From assembly GCA_963971285.1 (NCBI GenBank), contig OZ020253.1, positions 15,078,528-15,142,527 of the forward strand: a stretch of 64,000 bases of DNA, in the 5' to 3' direction. The DNA is from Astropecten irregularis (Eukaryota > Echinodermata > Asteroidea > Paxillosida > Astropectinidae). Positions 36,178 to 49,388 of this stretch are shown here, in pieces. A model generated the notes under the pieces. The model had not been told where the DNA came from. It made no database searches and saw only the letters and a program-made list of their open reading frames with translations. The first letter of the stretch is position 1; each line of letters opens with the position of its first letter. Both the position numbers and the translations under genes were made by a program.

Positions 36178-37686
36178 ACTACAACGTTCACTGTGTTCAT
36201 CAGTCTAATCGTTAGCTTCGCTCTGTTGAGCTGCCAAAATCATTTCACTGTTCACAAGGCAAAAGTAAGAGAATGATCCTATGGCTTACCTAAAAAGTAC
36301 AATACACGCTGGCATAAGAACAGCTTAAAACGACGTCACATTCACTAGCCAATCAGAGTAGGGAAAGCTAATGTTGATATTTTACCAAACACGAATGGCC
36401 AATCACGTTTATTCCAATGCAGGCTCTTCCAACGCCAGCAGAGTCGTAATGTTTCTGGATTAATCAGGCAGGTTAAACTTTCTTTAGGCTTTCTCCTTAA
36501 TGTCCCTATTACACATGAGAAAGTTTAATGTCTCACACTATGCAACGTCCACTGTGTTCATCAGTATAATAATTAGCTTCGCTCTGTTGAGCTGCTTTGA
36601 TGGAGGATTGTAATAAGGAAGATTGTAGGAATGACGGGGGCCCTTTGCCAAACCTCGGCTCCGGCTCCGTCTCCGGCTCCTGCTCCGGCTCCGGCTCCGG
36701 CTCCGTCATCCATATGCTGAAAATAGAGGTTGTGGGTTTTCATTGAAGCTGAAGCTCCGTTTTCCCTTTCAAACCAGAGAATCTACTTCCGAACCACAGC
36801 CAAAAGTCTCTATTTTGAATTTTTTTTTTTGATACCCGTTATTTTAAAATTGACTCCAAAAATGGAGCTGGAGCCGGAGCCTGAGCCGGAGCCGAGGCTT
36901 GCCGGAAAAGGGCCTAGATACACTGACCGTGTTTGAGCGCGAAACTGACTTAATTTTTTTTTTTCAAAATGCGCCTGAATGAAGTCGAGATCTCAAGAAT
37001 TATTCCAATTTATTGATTATTAAAAACCAATATAATACTGCTCTTCATGGCCGTATGTTTATTAAGTAATCTTGATATACCCTTCGCGATATTGGATTCG
37101 ATTCACCCCACTAACCCCAACTAGTTCGGTGGCCTAGCGGTATGGCTTCTGCACTGGTAAGCAGGAAGTCGTGGGTTCGAATCCCACCTGGGCCGGCATG
37201 TGATTCTTTTTATTTATTTTTTATCACGTGCACCCATGCACAAGCACTGAGTGTGCGGTGCTCGTCCACGTCGGTGGCGGGCAATCAAACCTAATTTGAA
37301 TATAATCTTGATAGAGACCTTATTTTGGTTAGAAACATAGGATTTATATTTATTCTTTTTCAAATTTAGATTTGTTTTAATTAAAGCTCGCAAAAATTCG
37401 TACGCCCCAACTCGTACGTCGACCAACTCGTACGCCGCCCCAACTCGTACGCCCCAACTCGTACGCCGACCGACCAACTATTATGGCACCAGCACATTAA
37501 GATTGTAGTTTGTAATAACAAAATACACAAGCACTGAGTGTGCGGTGCTCGTCCACGTCGGTGGCGGGTAATCAAACCTAATATTGAATATAATCTTGAC
37601 AGAGACCTTATTATTTTTGGTTAGAAACATATGGGTCAATTTTCAATTGCACTAAATTGAATTGTCATGAAATGATAATGTCTCAC
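36178..37686 (+). repeat. Repeat unit 25 (1,509 bp, mosaic B/A)
   Basis: Type B fold-back element with a majority-form tRNA-like element and the type A tail GATTCTTTTT. Confidence 0.94.
37123..37195 (+). tRNA. tRNA-Thr-like element, unit 25 (majority form)
   Basis: Majority 73-nt sequence. Confidence 0.6.
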
Positions 37687-39195
37687 ACTACAACGTTCAC
37701 TGTGTTCATCAGTCTAATCGTTAGCTTCGCTCTGTTGAGCTGCCAAAATCATTTCACTGTTCACAAGGCAAAAGTAAGAGAATGATCCTATGGCTTACCT
37801 AAAAAGTACAATACACGCTGGCATAAGAACAGCTTAAAACGACGTCACATTCACTAGCCAATCAGAGTAGGGAAAGCTAATGTTGATATTTTACCAAACA
37901 CGAATGGCCAATCACGTTTATTCCAATGCAGGCTCTTCCAACGCCAGCAGAGTCGTAATGTTTCTGGATTAATCAGGCAGGTTAAACTTTCTTTAGGCTT
38001 TCTCCTTAATGTCCCTATTACACATGAGAAAGTTTAATGTCTCACACTATGCAACGTCCACTGTGTTCATCAGTATAATAATTAGCTTCGCTCTGTTGAG
38101 CTGCTTTGATGGAGGATTGTAATAAGGAAGATTGTAGGAATGACGGGGGCCCTTTGCCAAACCTCGGCTCCGGCTCCGTCTCCGGCTCCTGCTCCGGCTC
38201 CGGCTCCGGCTCCGTCATCCATATGCTGAAAATAGAGGTTGTGGGTTTTCATTGAAGCTGAAGCTCCGTTTTCCCTTTCAAACCAGAGAATCTACTTCCG
38301 AACCACAGCCAAAAGTCTCTATTTTGAATTTTTTTTTTTGATACCCGTTATTTTAAAATTGACTCCAAAAATGGAGCTGGAGCCGGAGCCTGAGCCGGAG
38401 CCGAGGCTTGCCGGAAAAGGGCCTAGATACACTGACCGTGTTTGAGCGCGAAACTGACTTAATTTTTTTTTTTCAAAATGCGCCTGAATGAAGTCGAGAT
38501 CTCAAGAATTATTCCAATTTATTGATTATTAAAAACCAATATAATACTGCTCTTCATGGCCGTATGTTTATTAAGTAATCTTGATATACCCTTCGCGATA
38601 TTGGATTCGATTCACCCCACTAACCCCAACTAATTCGGTGGCCTAGCGGTATGGCTTCTGCACTGGTAAGCAGGAAGTCGTGGGTTCGAATCCCACCTGG
38701 GCCGGCATGTGATTTTTTTTATTTTTTTTTTATCACGTGCACCCATGCACAAGCACTGAGTGTGCGGTGCTCGTCCACGTCGGTGGCGGGCAATCAAACC
38801 TAATTTGAATATAATCTTGATAGAGACCTTATTTTGGTTAGAAACATAGGATTTATATTTATTCTTTTTCAAATTTAGATTTGTTTTAATTAAAGCTCGC
38901 AAAAATTCGTACGCCCCAACTCGTACGTCGACCAACTCGTACGCCGCCCCAACTCGTACGCCCCAACTCGTACGCCGACCGACCAACTATTATGGCACCA
39001 GCACATTAAGATTGTAGTTTGTAATAACAAAATACACAAGCACTGAGTGTGCGGTGCTCGTCCACGTCGGTGGCGGGTAATCAAACCTAATATTGAATAT
39101 AATCTTGACAGAGACCTTATTATTTTTGGTTAGAAACATATGGGTCAATTTTCAATTGCACTAAATTGAATTGTCATGAAATGATAATGTCTCAC
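37687..39195 (+). repeat. Repeat unit 26 (1,509 bp, type B)
   Basis: All type B marks, including AATTCGG. Confidence 0.95.
38632..38704 (+). tRNA. tRNA-Thr-like element, unit 26 (A2 variant)
   Basis: Same 73-nt structure with A at position 2. Confidence 0.58.
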
Positions 39196-40707
39196 ACTAC
39201 AACGTTCACTGTGTTCATCAGTCTAATCGTTAGCTTCGCTCTGTTGAGCTGCCAAAATCATTTCACTGTTCACAAGGCAAAAGTAAGAGAATGATCCTAT
39301 GGCTTACCTAAAAAGTACAATACACGCTGGCATAAGAACAGCTTAAAACGACGTCACATTCACTAGCCAATCAGAGTAGGGAAAGCTAATGTTGATATTT
39401 TACCAAACACGAATGGCCAATCACGTTTATTCCAATGCAGGCTCTTCCAACGCCAGCAGAGTCGTAATGTTTCTGGATTAATCAGGGAGGTTAAACTTTC
39501 TTTAGGCTTTCTCCTTAATGTCCCTATTACACATGAGAAAGTTTAATGTCTCACACTATGCAACGTCCACTGTGTTCATCAGTATAATAATTAGCTTCGC
39601 TCTGTTGAGCTGCTTTGATGGAAGATTGTAATAAGGAAGATTGTAGGAATGACGGGGGCCCTTTGCCAAACCTCGGCTCCGGCTCCGTCTCCGGCTCCTG
39701 CTCCGGCTCCGGCTCCGGCTCCGTCATCCATATGCTGAAAATAGAGGTTGTGGGTTTTCATTGAAGCTGAAGCTCCGTTTTCCCTTTCAAACCAGAGAAT
39801 CTACTTCCGAACCACAGCCAAAAGTCTCTATTTTGAATTTTTTTTTTTGATACCCGTTATTTTGAAATTGACTCCAGAAATGGAGCTGGAGCCGGAGCCT
39901 GAGCCGGAGCCGAGGCTTGCCGGAAAAGGGCCTAGATACACTGACCGTGTTTGAGCGCGAAACTGACGTATTTTTTTTTTTTTTTCAAAATGCGCCTGAA
40001 TGAAGTCGAGATCTCAAGAATTATTCCAATTTATTGATTATTAAAAACCAATATAATACTGCTCTTCATGGCCGTATGTTTATTAAGTAATCTTGATATA
40101 CCCTTCGCGATATTGGATTCGATTCACCCCACTAACCCCAACTAGTTCGGTGGCCTAGCGGTATGGCTTCTGCACTGGTAAGCAGGAAGTCGTGGGTTCG
40201 AATCCCACCTGGGCCGGCATGTGATTCTTTTTATTTATTTTTTATCACGTGCACCCATGCACAAGCACTGAGTGTGCGGTGCTCGTCCACGTCGGTGGCG
40301 GGCAATCAAACCTAATTTGAATATAATCTTGATAGAGACCTTATTTTGGTTAGAAACATAGGATTTATATTTATTCTTTTTCAAATTTAGATTTGTTTTA
40401 ATTAAAGCTCGCAAAAATTCGTACGCCCCAACTCGTACGTCGACCAACTCGTACGCCGCCCCAACTCGTACGCCCCAACTCGTACGCCGACCGACCAACT
40501 ATTATGGCACCAGCACATTAAGATTGTAGTTTGTAATAACAAAATACACAAGCACTGAGTGTGCGGTGCTCGTCCACGTCGGTGGCGGGTAATCAAACCT
40601 AATATTGAATATAATCTTGACAGAGACCTTATTATTTTTGGTTAGAAACATATGGGTCAATTTTCAATTGCACTAAATTGAATTGTCATGAAATGATAAT
40701 GTCTCAC
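39196..40707 (+). repeat. Repeat unit 27 (1,512 bp, type A')
   Basis: Type A with the GGGAGG mark. Confidence 0.95.
40144..40216 (+). tRNA. tRNA-Thr-like element, unit 27 (majority form)
   Basis: Majority 73-nt sequence. Confidence 0.6.
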
Positions 40708-42216
40708 ACTACAACGTTCACTGTGTTCATCAGTCTAATCGTTAGCTTCGCTCTGTTGAGCTGCCAAAATCATTTCACTGTTCACAAGGCAAAAGTAAGA
40801 GAATGATCCTATGGCTTACCTAAAAAGTACAATACACGCTGGCATAAGAACAGCTTAAAACGACGTCACATTCACTAGCCAATCAGAGTAGGGAAAGCTA
40901 ATGTTGATATTTTACCAAACACGAATGGCCAATCACGTTTATTCCAATGCAGGCTCTTCCAACGCCAGCAGAGTCGTAATGTTTCTGGATTAATCAGGCA
41001 GGTTAAACTTTCTTTAGGCTTTCTCCTTAATGTCCCTATTACACATGAGAAAGTTTAATGTCTCACACTATGCAACGTCCACTGTGTTCATCAGTATAAT
41101 AATTAGCTTCGCTCTGTTGAGCTGCTTTGATGGAGGATTGTAATAAGGAAGATTGTAGGAATGACGGGGGCCCTTTGCCAAACCTCGGCTCCGGCTCCGT
41201 CTCCGGCTCCTGCTCCGGCTCCGGCTCCGGCTCCGTCATCCATATGCTGAAAATAGAGGTTGTGGGTTTTCATTGAAGCTGAAGCTCCGTTTTCCCTTTC
41301 AAACCAGAGAATCTACTTCCGAACCACAGCCAAAAGTCTCTATTTTGAATTTTTTTTTTTGATACCCGTTATTTTAAAATTGACTCCAAAAATGGAGCTG
41401 GAGCCGGAGCCTGAGCCGGAGCCGAGGCTTGCCGGAAAAGGGCCTAGATACACTGACCGTGTTTGAGCGCGAAACTGACTTAATTTTTTTTTTTCAAAAT
41501 GCGCCTGAATGAAGTCGAGATCTCAAGAATTATTCCAATTTATTGATTATTAAAAACCAATATAATACTGCTCTTCATGGCCGTATGTTTATTAAGTAAT
41601 CTTGATATACCCTTCGCGATATTGGATTCGATTCACCCCACTAACCCCAACTAATTCGGTGGCCTAGCGGTATGGCTTCTGCACTGGTAAGCAGGAAGTC
41701 GTGGGTTCGAATCCCACCTGGGCCGGCATGTGATTTTTTTTATTTTTTTTTTATCACGTGCACCCATGCACAAGCACTGAGTGTGCGGTGCTCGTCCACG
41801 TCGGTGGCGGGCAATCAAACCTAATTTGAATATAATCTTGATAGAGACCTTATTTTGGTTAGAAACATAGGATTTATATTTATTCTTTTTCAAATTTAGA
41901 TTTGTTTTAATTAAAGCTCGCAAAAATTCGTACGCCCCAACTCGTACGTCGACCAACTCGTACGCCGCCCCAACTCGTACGCCCCAACTCGTACGCCGAC
42001 CGACCAACTATTATGGCACCAGCACATTAAGATTGTAGTTTGTAATAACAAAATACACAAGCACTGAGTGTGCGGTGCTCGTCCACGTCGGTGGCGGGTA
42101 ATCAAACCTAATATTGAATATAATCTTGACAGAGACCTTATTATTTTTGGTTAGAAACATATGGGTCAATTTTCAATTGCACTAAATTGAATTGTCATGA
42201 AATGATAATGTCTCAC
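40708..42216 (+). repeat. Repeat unit 28 (1,509 bp, type B)
   Basis: All type B marks. This is the last unit with the A2 tRNA-like form. Confidence 0.95.
41653..41725 (+). tRNA. tRNA-Thr-like element, unit 28 (A2 variant)
   Basis: Same 73-nt structure with A at position 2. Confidence 0.58.
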
Positions 42217-43724
42217 ACTACAACGTTCACTGTGTTCATCAGTCTAATCGTTAGCTTCGCTCTGTTGAGCTGCCAAAATCATTTCACTGTTCACAAGGCA
42301 AAAGTAAGAGAATGATCCTATGGCTTACCTAAAAAGTACAATACACGCTGGCATAAGAACAGCTTAAAACGACGTCACATTCACTAGCCAATCAGAGTAG
42401 GGAAAGCTAATGTTGATATTTTACCAAACACGAATGGCCAATCACGTTTATTCCAATGCAGGCTCTTCCAACGCCAGCAGAGTCGTAATGTTTCTGGATT
42501 AATCAGGGAGGTTAAACTTTCTTTAGGCTTTCTCCTTAATGTCCCTATTACACATGAGAAAGTTTAATGTCTCACACTATGCAACGTCCACTGTGTTCAT
42601 CAGTATAATAATTAGCTTCGCTCTGTTGAGCTGCTTTGATGGAAGATTGTAATAAGGAAGATTGTAGGAATGACGGGGGCCCTTTGCCAAACCTCGGCTC
42701 CGGCTCCGTCTCCGGCTCCTGCTCCGGCTCCGGCTCCGTCATCCATATGCTGAAAATAGAGGTTGTGGGTTTTCATTGAAGCTGAAGCTCCGTTTTCCCT
42801 TTCAAACCAGAGAATCTACTTCCGAACCACAGCCAAAAGTCTCTATTTTGAATTTTTTTTTTTGATACCCGTTATTTTGAAATTGACTCCAGAAATGGAG
42901 CTGGAGCCGGAGCCTGAGCCGGAGCCGAGGCTTGCCGGAAAAGGGCCTAGATACACTGACCGTGTTTGAGCGCGAAACTGACGTATTTTTTTTTTTTTTT
43001 TCAAAATGCGCCTGAATGAAGTCGAGATCTCAAGAATTATTCCAATTTATTGATTATTAAAAACCAATATAATACTGCTCTTCATGGCCGTATGTTTATT
43101 AAGTAATCTTGATATACCCTTCGCGATATTGGATTCGATTCACCCCACTAACCCCTAACTAGTTCGGTGGCCTAGCGGTATGGCTTCTGCACTGGTAAGC
43201 AGGAAGTCGTGGGTTCGAATCCCACCTGGGCCGGCATGTGATTCTTTTTATTTATTTTTTATCACGTGCACCCATGCACAAGCACTGAGTGTGCGGTGCT
43301 CGTCCACGTCGGTGGCGGGCAATCAAACCTAATTTGAATATAATCTTGATAGAGACCTTATTTTGGTTAGAAACATAGGATTTATATTTATTCTTTTTCA
43401 AATTTAGATTTGTTTTAATTAAAGCTCGCAAAAATTCGTACGCCCCAACTCGTACGTCGACCAACTCGTACGCCGCCCCAACTCGTACGCCCCAACTCGT
43501 ACGCCGACCGACCAACTATTATGGCACCAGCACATTAAGATTGTAGTTTGTAATAACAAAATACACAAGCACTGAGTGTGCGGTGCTCGTCCACGTCGGT
43601 GGCGGGTAATCAAACCTAATATTGAATATAATCTTGACAGAGACCTTATTATTTTTGGTTAGAAACATATGGGTCAATTTTCAATTGCACTAAATTGAAT
43701 TGTCATGAAATGATAATGTCTCAC
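42217..43724 (+). repeat. Repeat unit 29 (1,508 bp, type A')
   Basis: Type A with the GGGAGG mark. The left fold-back arm has lost one GGCTCC hexamer, and one extra T (CCCCTAACT) precedes the tRNA-like element. Confidence 0.94.
43161..43233 (+). tRNA. tRNA-Thr-like element, unit 29 (majority form)
   Basis: Majority 73-nt sequence. Confidence 0.6.
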
Positions 43725-44919
43725 ACTACAACGTTCACTGTGTTCATCAGTCTAATCGTTAGCTTCGCTCTGTTGAGCTGCCAAAATCATTTCACTGTTC
43801 ACAAGGCAAAAGTAAGAGAATGATCCTATGGCTTACCTAAAAAGTACAATACACGCTGGCATAAGAACAGCTTAAAACGACGTCACATTCACTAGCCAAT
43901 CAGAGTAGGGAAAGCTAATGTTGATATTTTACCAAACACGAATGGCCAATCACGTTTATTCCAATGCAGGCTCTTCCAACGCCAGCAGAGTCGTAATGTT
44001 TCTGGATTAATCAGGCAGGTTAAACTTTCTTTAGGCTTTCTCCTTAATGTCCCTATTACACATGAGAAAGTTTAATGTCTCACACTATGCAACGTCCACT
44101 GTGTTCATCAGTATAATAATTAGCTTCGCTCTGTTGAGCTGCTTTGATGGAGGATTGTAATAAGGAAGATTGTAGGAATGACGGGGGCCCTTTGCCAAAC
44201 CTCGGCTCCGGCTGAAGTCGAGATCTAAAGAATTATTCCAATTTATTGATTATTAAAAACCAATATAATACTGCTCTTCATGGCCGTATGTTTATTAAGT
44301 AATCTTGATATACCCTTCGCGATATTGGATTCGATTCACCCCACTAAACCCAACTAGTTCGGTGGCCTAGCGGTATGGCTTCTGCACTGGTAAGCAGGAA
44401 GTCGTGGGTTCGAATCCCACCTGGGCCGGCATGTGATTCTTTTTATTTATTTTTTATCACGTGCACCCATGCACAAGCACTGAGTGTGCGGTGCTCGTCC
44501 ACGTCGGTGGCGGGCAATCAAACCTAATTTGAATATAATCTTGATAGAGACCTTATTTTGGTTAGAAACATAGGATTTATATTTATTCTTTTTCAAATTT
44601 AGATTTGTTTTAATTAAAGCTCGCAAAAATTCGTACGCCCCAACTCGTACGTCGACCAACTCGTACGCCGCCCCAACTCGTACGCCCCAACTCGTACGCC
44701 GACCGACCAACTATTATGGCACCAGCACATTAAGATTGTAGTTTGTAATAACAAAATACACAAGCACTGAGTGTGCGGTGCTCGTCCACGTCGGTGGCGG
44801 GTAATCAAACCTAATATTGAATATAATCTTGACAGAGACCTTATTATTTTTGGTTAGAAACATATGGGTCAATTTTCAATTGCACTAAATTGAATTGTCA
44901 TGAAATGATAATGTCTCAC
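43725..44919 (+). repeat. Repeat unit 30 (1,195 bp, fold-back element deleted)
   Basis: About 314 bp are missing. The sequence runs from CCTCGGCTCCGGCT in the left fold-back arm straight to GAAGTCGAGATCT downstream of the poly-T run. The junction is at about 44213/44214 with at most 1 bp of shared sequence. The tRNA-like element and both direct repeat pairs remain. Confidence 0.95.
44356..44428 (+). tRNA. tRNA-Thr-like element, unit 30 (majority form)
   Basis: Majority 73-nt sequence, although the fold-back element upstream is deleted. Confidence 0.6.
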
Positions 44920-46429
44920 ACTACAACGTTCACTGTGTTCATCAGTCTAATCGTTAGCTTCGCTCTGTTGAGCTGCCAAAATCATTTCACTGTTCACAAG
45001 GCAAAAGTAAGAGAATGATCCTATGGCTTACCTAAAAAGTACAATACACGCTGGCATAAGAACAGCTTAAAACGACGTCACATTCACTAGCCAATCAGAG
45101 TAGGGAAAGCTAATGTTGATATTTTACCAAACACGAATGGCCAATCACGTTTATTCCAATGCAGGCTCTTCCAACGCCAGCAGAGTCGTAATGTTTCTGG
45201 ATTAATCAGGCAGGTTAAACTTTCTTTAGGCTTTCTCCTTAATGTCCCTATTACACATGAGAAAGGTTAATGTCTCACACTATGCAACGTCCACTGTGTT
45301 CATCAGTATAATAATAAGCTTCGCTCTGTTGAGCTGCTTTGATGGAAGATTGTAATAAGGAAGATTGTAGGAATGACGGGGGCCCTTTGCCAAACCTCGG
45401 CTCCGGCTCCGTCTCCGGCTCCTGCTCCGGCTCCGGCTCCGGCTCCGTCATCCATATGCTGAAAATAGAGGTTGTGGGTTTTCATTGAAGCTGAAGCTCC
45501 GTTTTCCCTTTCAAACCAGAGAATCTACTTCCGAACCACAGCCAAAAGTCTCTATTTTGAATTTTTTTTTTTGATACCCGTTATTTTAAAATTGACTCCA
45601 AAAATGGAGCTGGAGCCGGAGCCTGAGCCGGAGCCGAGGCTTGCCGGAAAAGGGCCTAGATACACTGACCGTGTTTGAGCGCGAAACTGACGTAATTTTT
45701 TTTTTTTCAAAATGCGCCTGAATGAAGTCGAGATCTCAAGAATTATTCCAATTTATTGATTATTAAAAACCAATATAATACTGCTCTTCATGGCCGTATG
45801 TTTATTAAGTAATCTTGATATACCCTTCGCGATATTGGATTCGATTCACCCCACTAACCCCAACTAGTTCGGTGGCCTAGCGGTATGGCTTCTGCACTGG
45901 TAAGCAGGAAGTCGTGGGTTCGAATCCCACCTGGGCCGGCATGTGATTCTTTTTATTTATTTTTTATCACGTGCACCCATGCACAAGCACTGAGTGTGCG
46001 GTGCTCGTCCACGTCGGTGGCGGGCAATCAAACCTAATTTGAATATAATCTTGATAGAGACCTTATTTTGGTTAGAAACATAGGATTTATATTTATTCTT
46101 TTTCAAATTTAGATTTGTTTTAATTAAAGCTCGCAAAAATTCGTACGCCCCAACTCGTACGTCGACCAACTCGTACGCCGCCCCAACTCGTACGCCCCAA
46201 CTCGTACGCCGACCGACCAACTATTATGGCACCAGCACATTAAGATTGTAGTTTGTAATAACAAAATACACAAGCACTGAGTGTGCGGTGCTCGTCCACG
46301 TCGGTGGCGGGTAATCAAACCTAATATTGAATATAATCTTGACAGAGACCTTATTATTTTTGGTTAGAAACATATGGGTCAATTTTCAATTGCACTAAAT
46401 TGAATTGTCATGAAATGATAATGTCTCAC
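44920..46429 (+). repeat. Repeat unit 31 (1,510 bp)
   Basis: Has GAGAAAGGTTAATG and AATAAGCTTCG (a new HindIII site), both shared only with unit 32, and GACGTAAT before the T-run, as in units 32-43. Confidence 0.94.
45866..45938 (+). tRNA. tRNA-Thr-like element, unit 31 (majority form)
   Basis: Majority 73-nt sequence. Confidence 0.6.
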
Positions 46430-47876
46430 ACTACAACGTTCACTGTGTTCATCAGTCTAATCGTTAGCTTCGCTCTGTTGAGCTGCCAAAATCATTTCAC
46501 TGTTCACAAGGCAAAAGTAAGAGAATGATCCTATGGCTTACCTAAAAAGTACAATACACGCTGGCATAAGAACAGCTTAAAACGACGTCACATTCACTAG
46601 CCAATCAGAGTAGGGAAAGCTAATGTTGATATTTTACCAAACACGAATGGCCAATCACGTTTATTCCAATGCAGGCTCTTCCAACGCCAGCAGAGTCGTA
46701 ATGTTTCTGGATTAATCAGGCAGGTTAAACTTTCTTTAGGCTTTCTCCTTAATGTCCCTATTACACATGAGAAAGGTTAATGTCTCACACTATGCAACGT
46801 CCACTGTGTTCATCAGTATAATAATAAGCTTCGCTCTGTTGAGCTGCTTTGATGGAAGATTGTAATAAGGAAGATTGTAGGAATGACGGGGGCCCTTTGC
46901 CAAACCTCGGCTCCGGCTCCGTCTCCGGCTCCTGCTCCGGCTCCGGCTCCGGCTCCGTCATCCATATGCTGAAAATAGAGGTTGTGGGTTTTCATTGAAG
47001 CTGAAGCTCCGTTTTCCCTTTCAAACCAGAGAATCTACTTCCGAACCACAGCCAAAAGTCTCTATTTTGAATTTTTTTTTTTGATACCCGTTATTTTAAA
47101 ATTGACTCCAAAAATGGAGCTGGAGCCGGAGCCTGAGCCGGAGCCGAGGCTTGCCGGAAAAGGGCCTAGATACACTGACCGTGTTTGAGCGCGAAACTGA
47201 CGTAATTTTTTTTTTTTCAAAATGCGCCTGAATGAAGTCGAGATCTCAAGAATTATTCCAATTTATTGATTATTAAAAACCAATATAATACTGCTCTTCA
47301 TGGCCGTATGTTTATTAAGTAATCTTGATATACCCTTCGCGATATTGGATTCGATTCACCCCACTAACCCCAACTAGTTCGGTGGCCTAGCGGTATGGCT
47401 TCTGCACTGGTAAGCAGGAAGTCGTGGGTTCGAATCCCACCTGGGCCGGCATGTGATTTTTTTTATTTTTTTTTATCAAACCTAATTTGAATATAATCTT
47501 GATAGAGACCTTATTTTGGTTAGAAACATAGGATTTATATTTATTTTTTTTCAAATTTAGATTTGTTTTAATTAAAGCTCGCAAAAATTCGTACGCCCCA
47601 ACTCGTACGTCGACCAACTCGTACGCCGCCCCAACTCGTACGCCCCAACTCGTATGCCGACCGACCAAATATTATGGCACCAGCACATTAAGATTGTAGT
47701 TTGTAATAACAAAATACACAAGCACTGAGTGTGCGGTGCTCGTCCACGTCGGTGGCGGGTAATCAAACTAATATTGAATATAATCTTGACAGAGACCTTA
47801 TTATTTTTGGTTAGAAACATATGGGTCAATTTTCAATTGCACTAAATTGAATTGTCATGAAATGATAATGTCTCAC
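46430..47876 (+). repeat. Repeat unit 32 (1,447 bp, 61-bp deletion)
   Basis: Duplicate of unit 31 in its left part. A deletion of about 61 bp joins TTTATCA to AACCTAAT at a shared ATCA (47475-47478). It removes the right hairpin arm and the first part of direct repeat 2 copy a. It also has private changes: CGTATGCC and CCAAATATT in the minisatellite region, and a missing C in copy b. Confidence 0.94.
47376..47448 (+). tRNA. tRNA-Thr-like element, unit 32 (majority form)
   Basis: Majority 73-nt sequence. The T-run terminator survives although the hairpin arm after it is deleted. Confidence 0.6.
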
Positions 47877-49388
47877 ACTACAACGTTCACTGTGTTCATC
47901 AGTCTAATCGTTAGCTTCGCTCTGTTGAGCTGCCAAAATCATTTCACTGTTCACAAGGCAAAAGTAAGAGAATGATCCTATGGCTTACCTAAAAAGTACA
48001 ATACACGCTGGCATAAGAACAGCTTAAAACGACGTCACATTCACTAGCCAATCAGAGTAGGGAAAGCTAATGTTGATATTTTACCAAACACGAATGGCCA
48101 ATCACGTTTATTCCAATGCAGGCTCTTCCAACGCCAGCAGAGTCGTAATGTTTCTGGATTAATCAGGCAGGTTAAACTTTCTTTAGGCTTTCTCCTTAAT
48201 GTCCCTATTACACATGAGAAAGTTTAATGTCTCACACTATGCAACGTCCACTGTGTTCATCAGTATAATAATTAGCTTCGCTCTGTTGAGCTGCTTTGAT
48301 GGAAGATTGTAATAAGGAAGATTGTAGGAATGACGGGGGCCCTTTGCCAAACCTCGGCTCCGGCTCCGTCTCCGGCTCCTGCTCCGGCTCCGGCTCCGGC
48401 TCCGTCATCCATATGCTGAAAATAGAGGTTGTGGGTTTTCATTGAAGCTGAAGCTCCGTTTTCCCTTTCAAACCAGAGAATCTACTTCCGAACCACAGCC
48501 AAAAGTCTCTATTTTGAATTTTTTTTTTTTGATACCCGTTATTTTAAAATTGACTCCAGAAATGGAGCTGGAGCCGGAGCCTGAGCCGGAGCCGAGGCTT
48601 GCCGGAAAAGGGCCTAGATACACTGACCGTGTTTGAGCGCGAAACTGACGTAATTTTTTTTTTTTTCAAAATGCGCCTGAATGAAGTCGAGATCTCAAGA
48701 ATTATTCCAATTTATTGATTATCAAAAACCAATATAATACTGCTCTTCATGGCCGTATGTTTATTAAGTAATCTTGATATACCCTTCGCGATATTGGATT
48801 CGATTCACCCCACTAACCCCAACTAGTTCGGTGGCCTAGCGGTATGGCTTCTGCACTGGTAAGCAGGAAGTCGTGGGATCGAATCCCACCTGGGCCGGCA
48901 TGTGCTTTTTTTAATTTTTTTTTTATCACGTGCACCCATGCACAAGCACTGAGTGTGCGGTGCTCGTCCACGTCGGTGGCGGGCAATCAAACCTAATTTG
49001 AATATAATCTTGATAGAGACCTTATTTTGGTTAGAAACATAGGATTTATATTTATTTTTTTTCAAATTTAGATTTGTTTTAATTAAAGCTCGCAAAAATT
49101 CGTACGCCCCAACTCGTACGTCGACCAACTCGTACGCCGCCCCAACTCGTACGCCCCAACTCGTACGCCGACCGACCAACTATTATGGCACCAGCACATT
49201 AAGATTGTAGTTTGTAATAACAAAATACACAAGCACTGAGTGTGCGGTGCTCGTCCACGTCGGTGGCGGGTAATCAAACCTAATATTGAATATAATCTTG
49301 ACAGAGACCTTATTATTTTTGGTTAGAAACATATGGGTCAATTTTCAATTGCACTAAATTGAATTGTCATGAAATGATAATGTCTCAC
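47877..49388 (+). repeat. Repeat unit 33 (1,512 bp, transition unit)
   Basis: Combines CCAGAAATGG with GACGTAAT, has 12 T in the fold-back loop, and has private changes on both sides of the tRNA-like element (ATCAAAAACC; GTGCTTTTTTTAATTT). Confidence 0.93.
48825..48897 (+). tRNA. tRNA-Thr-like element, unit 33 (T54A variant)
   Basis: T54 is changed to A (GGGATCGAAT). This breaks the T54-A58 tertiary pair and weakens the B box. It is the only copy with this change, and the one most likely to be impaired. Confidence 0.5.

Noticed and set aside
45303-45485. Minus-strand frame with a GAGAGAG tract in units 31 and 32
   Set aside because: The tract is the GGCTCC hexamer read in another frame. The frame opens only because of local substitutions in this unit pair.
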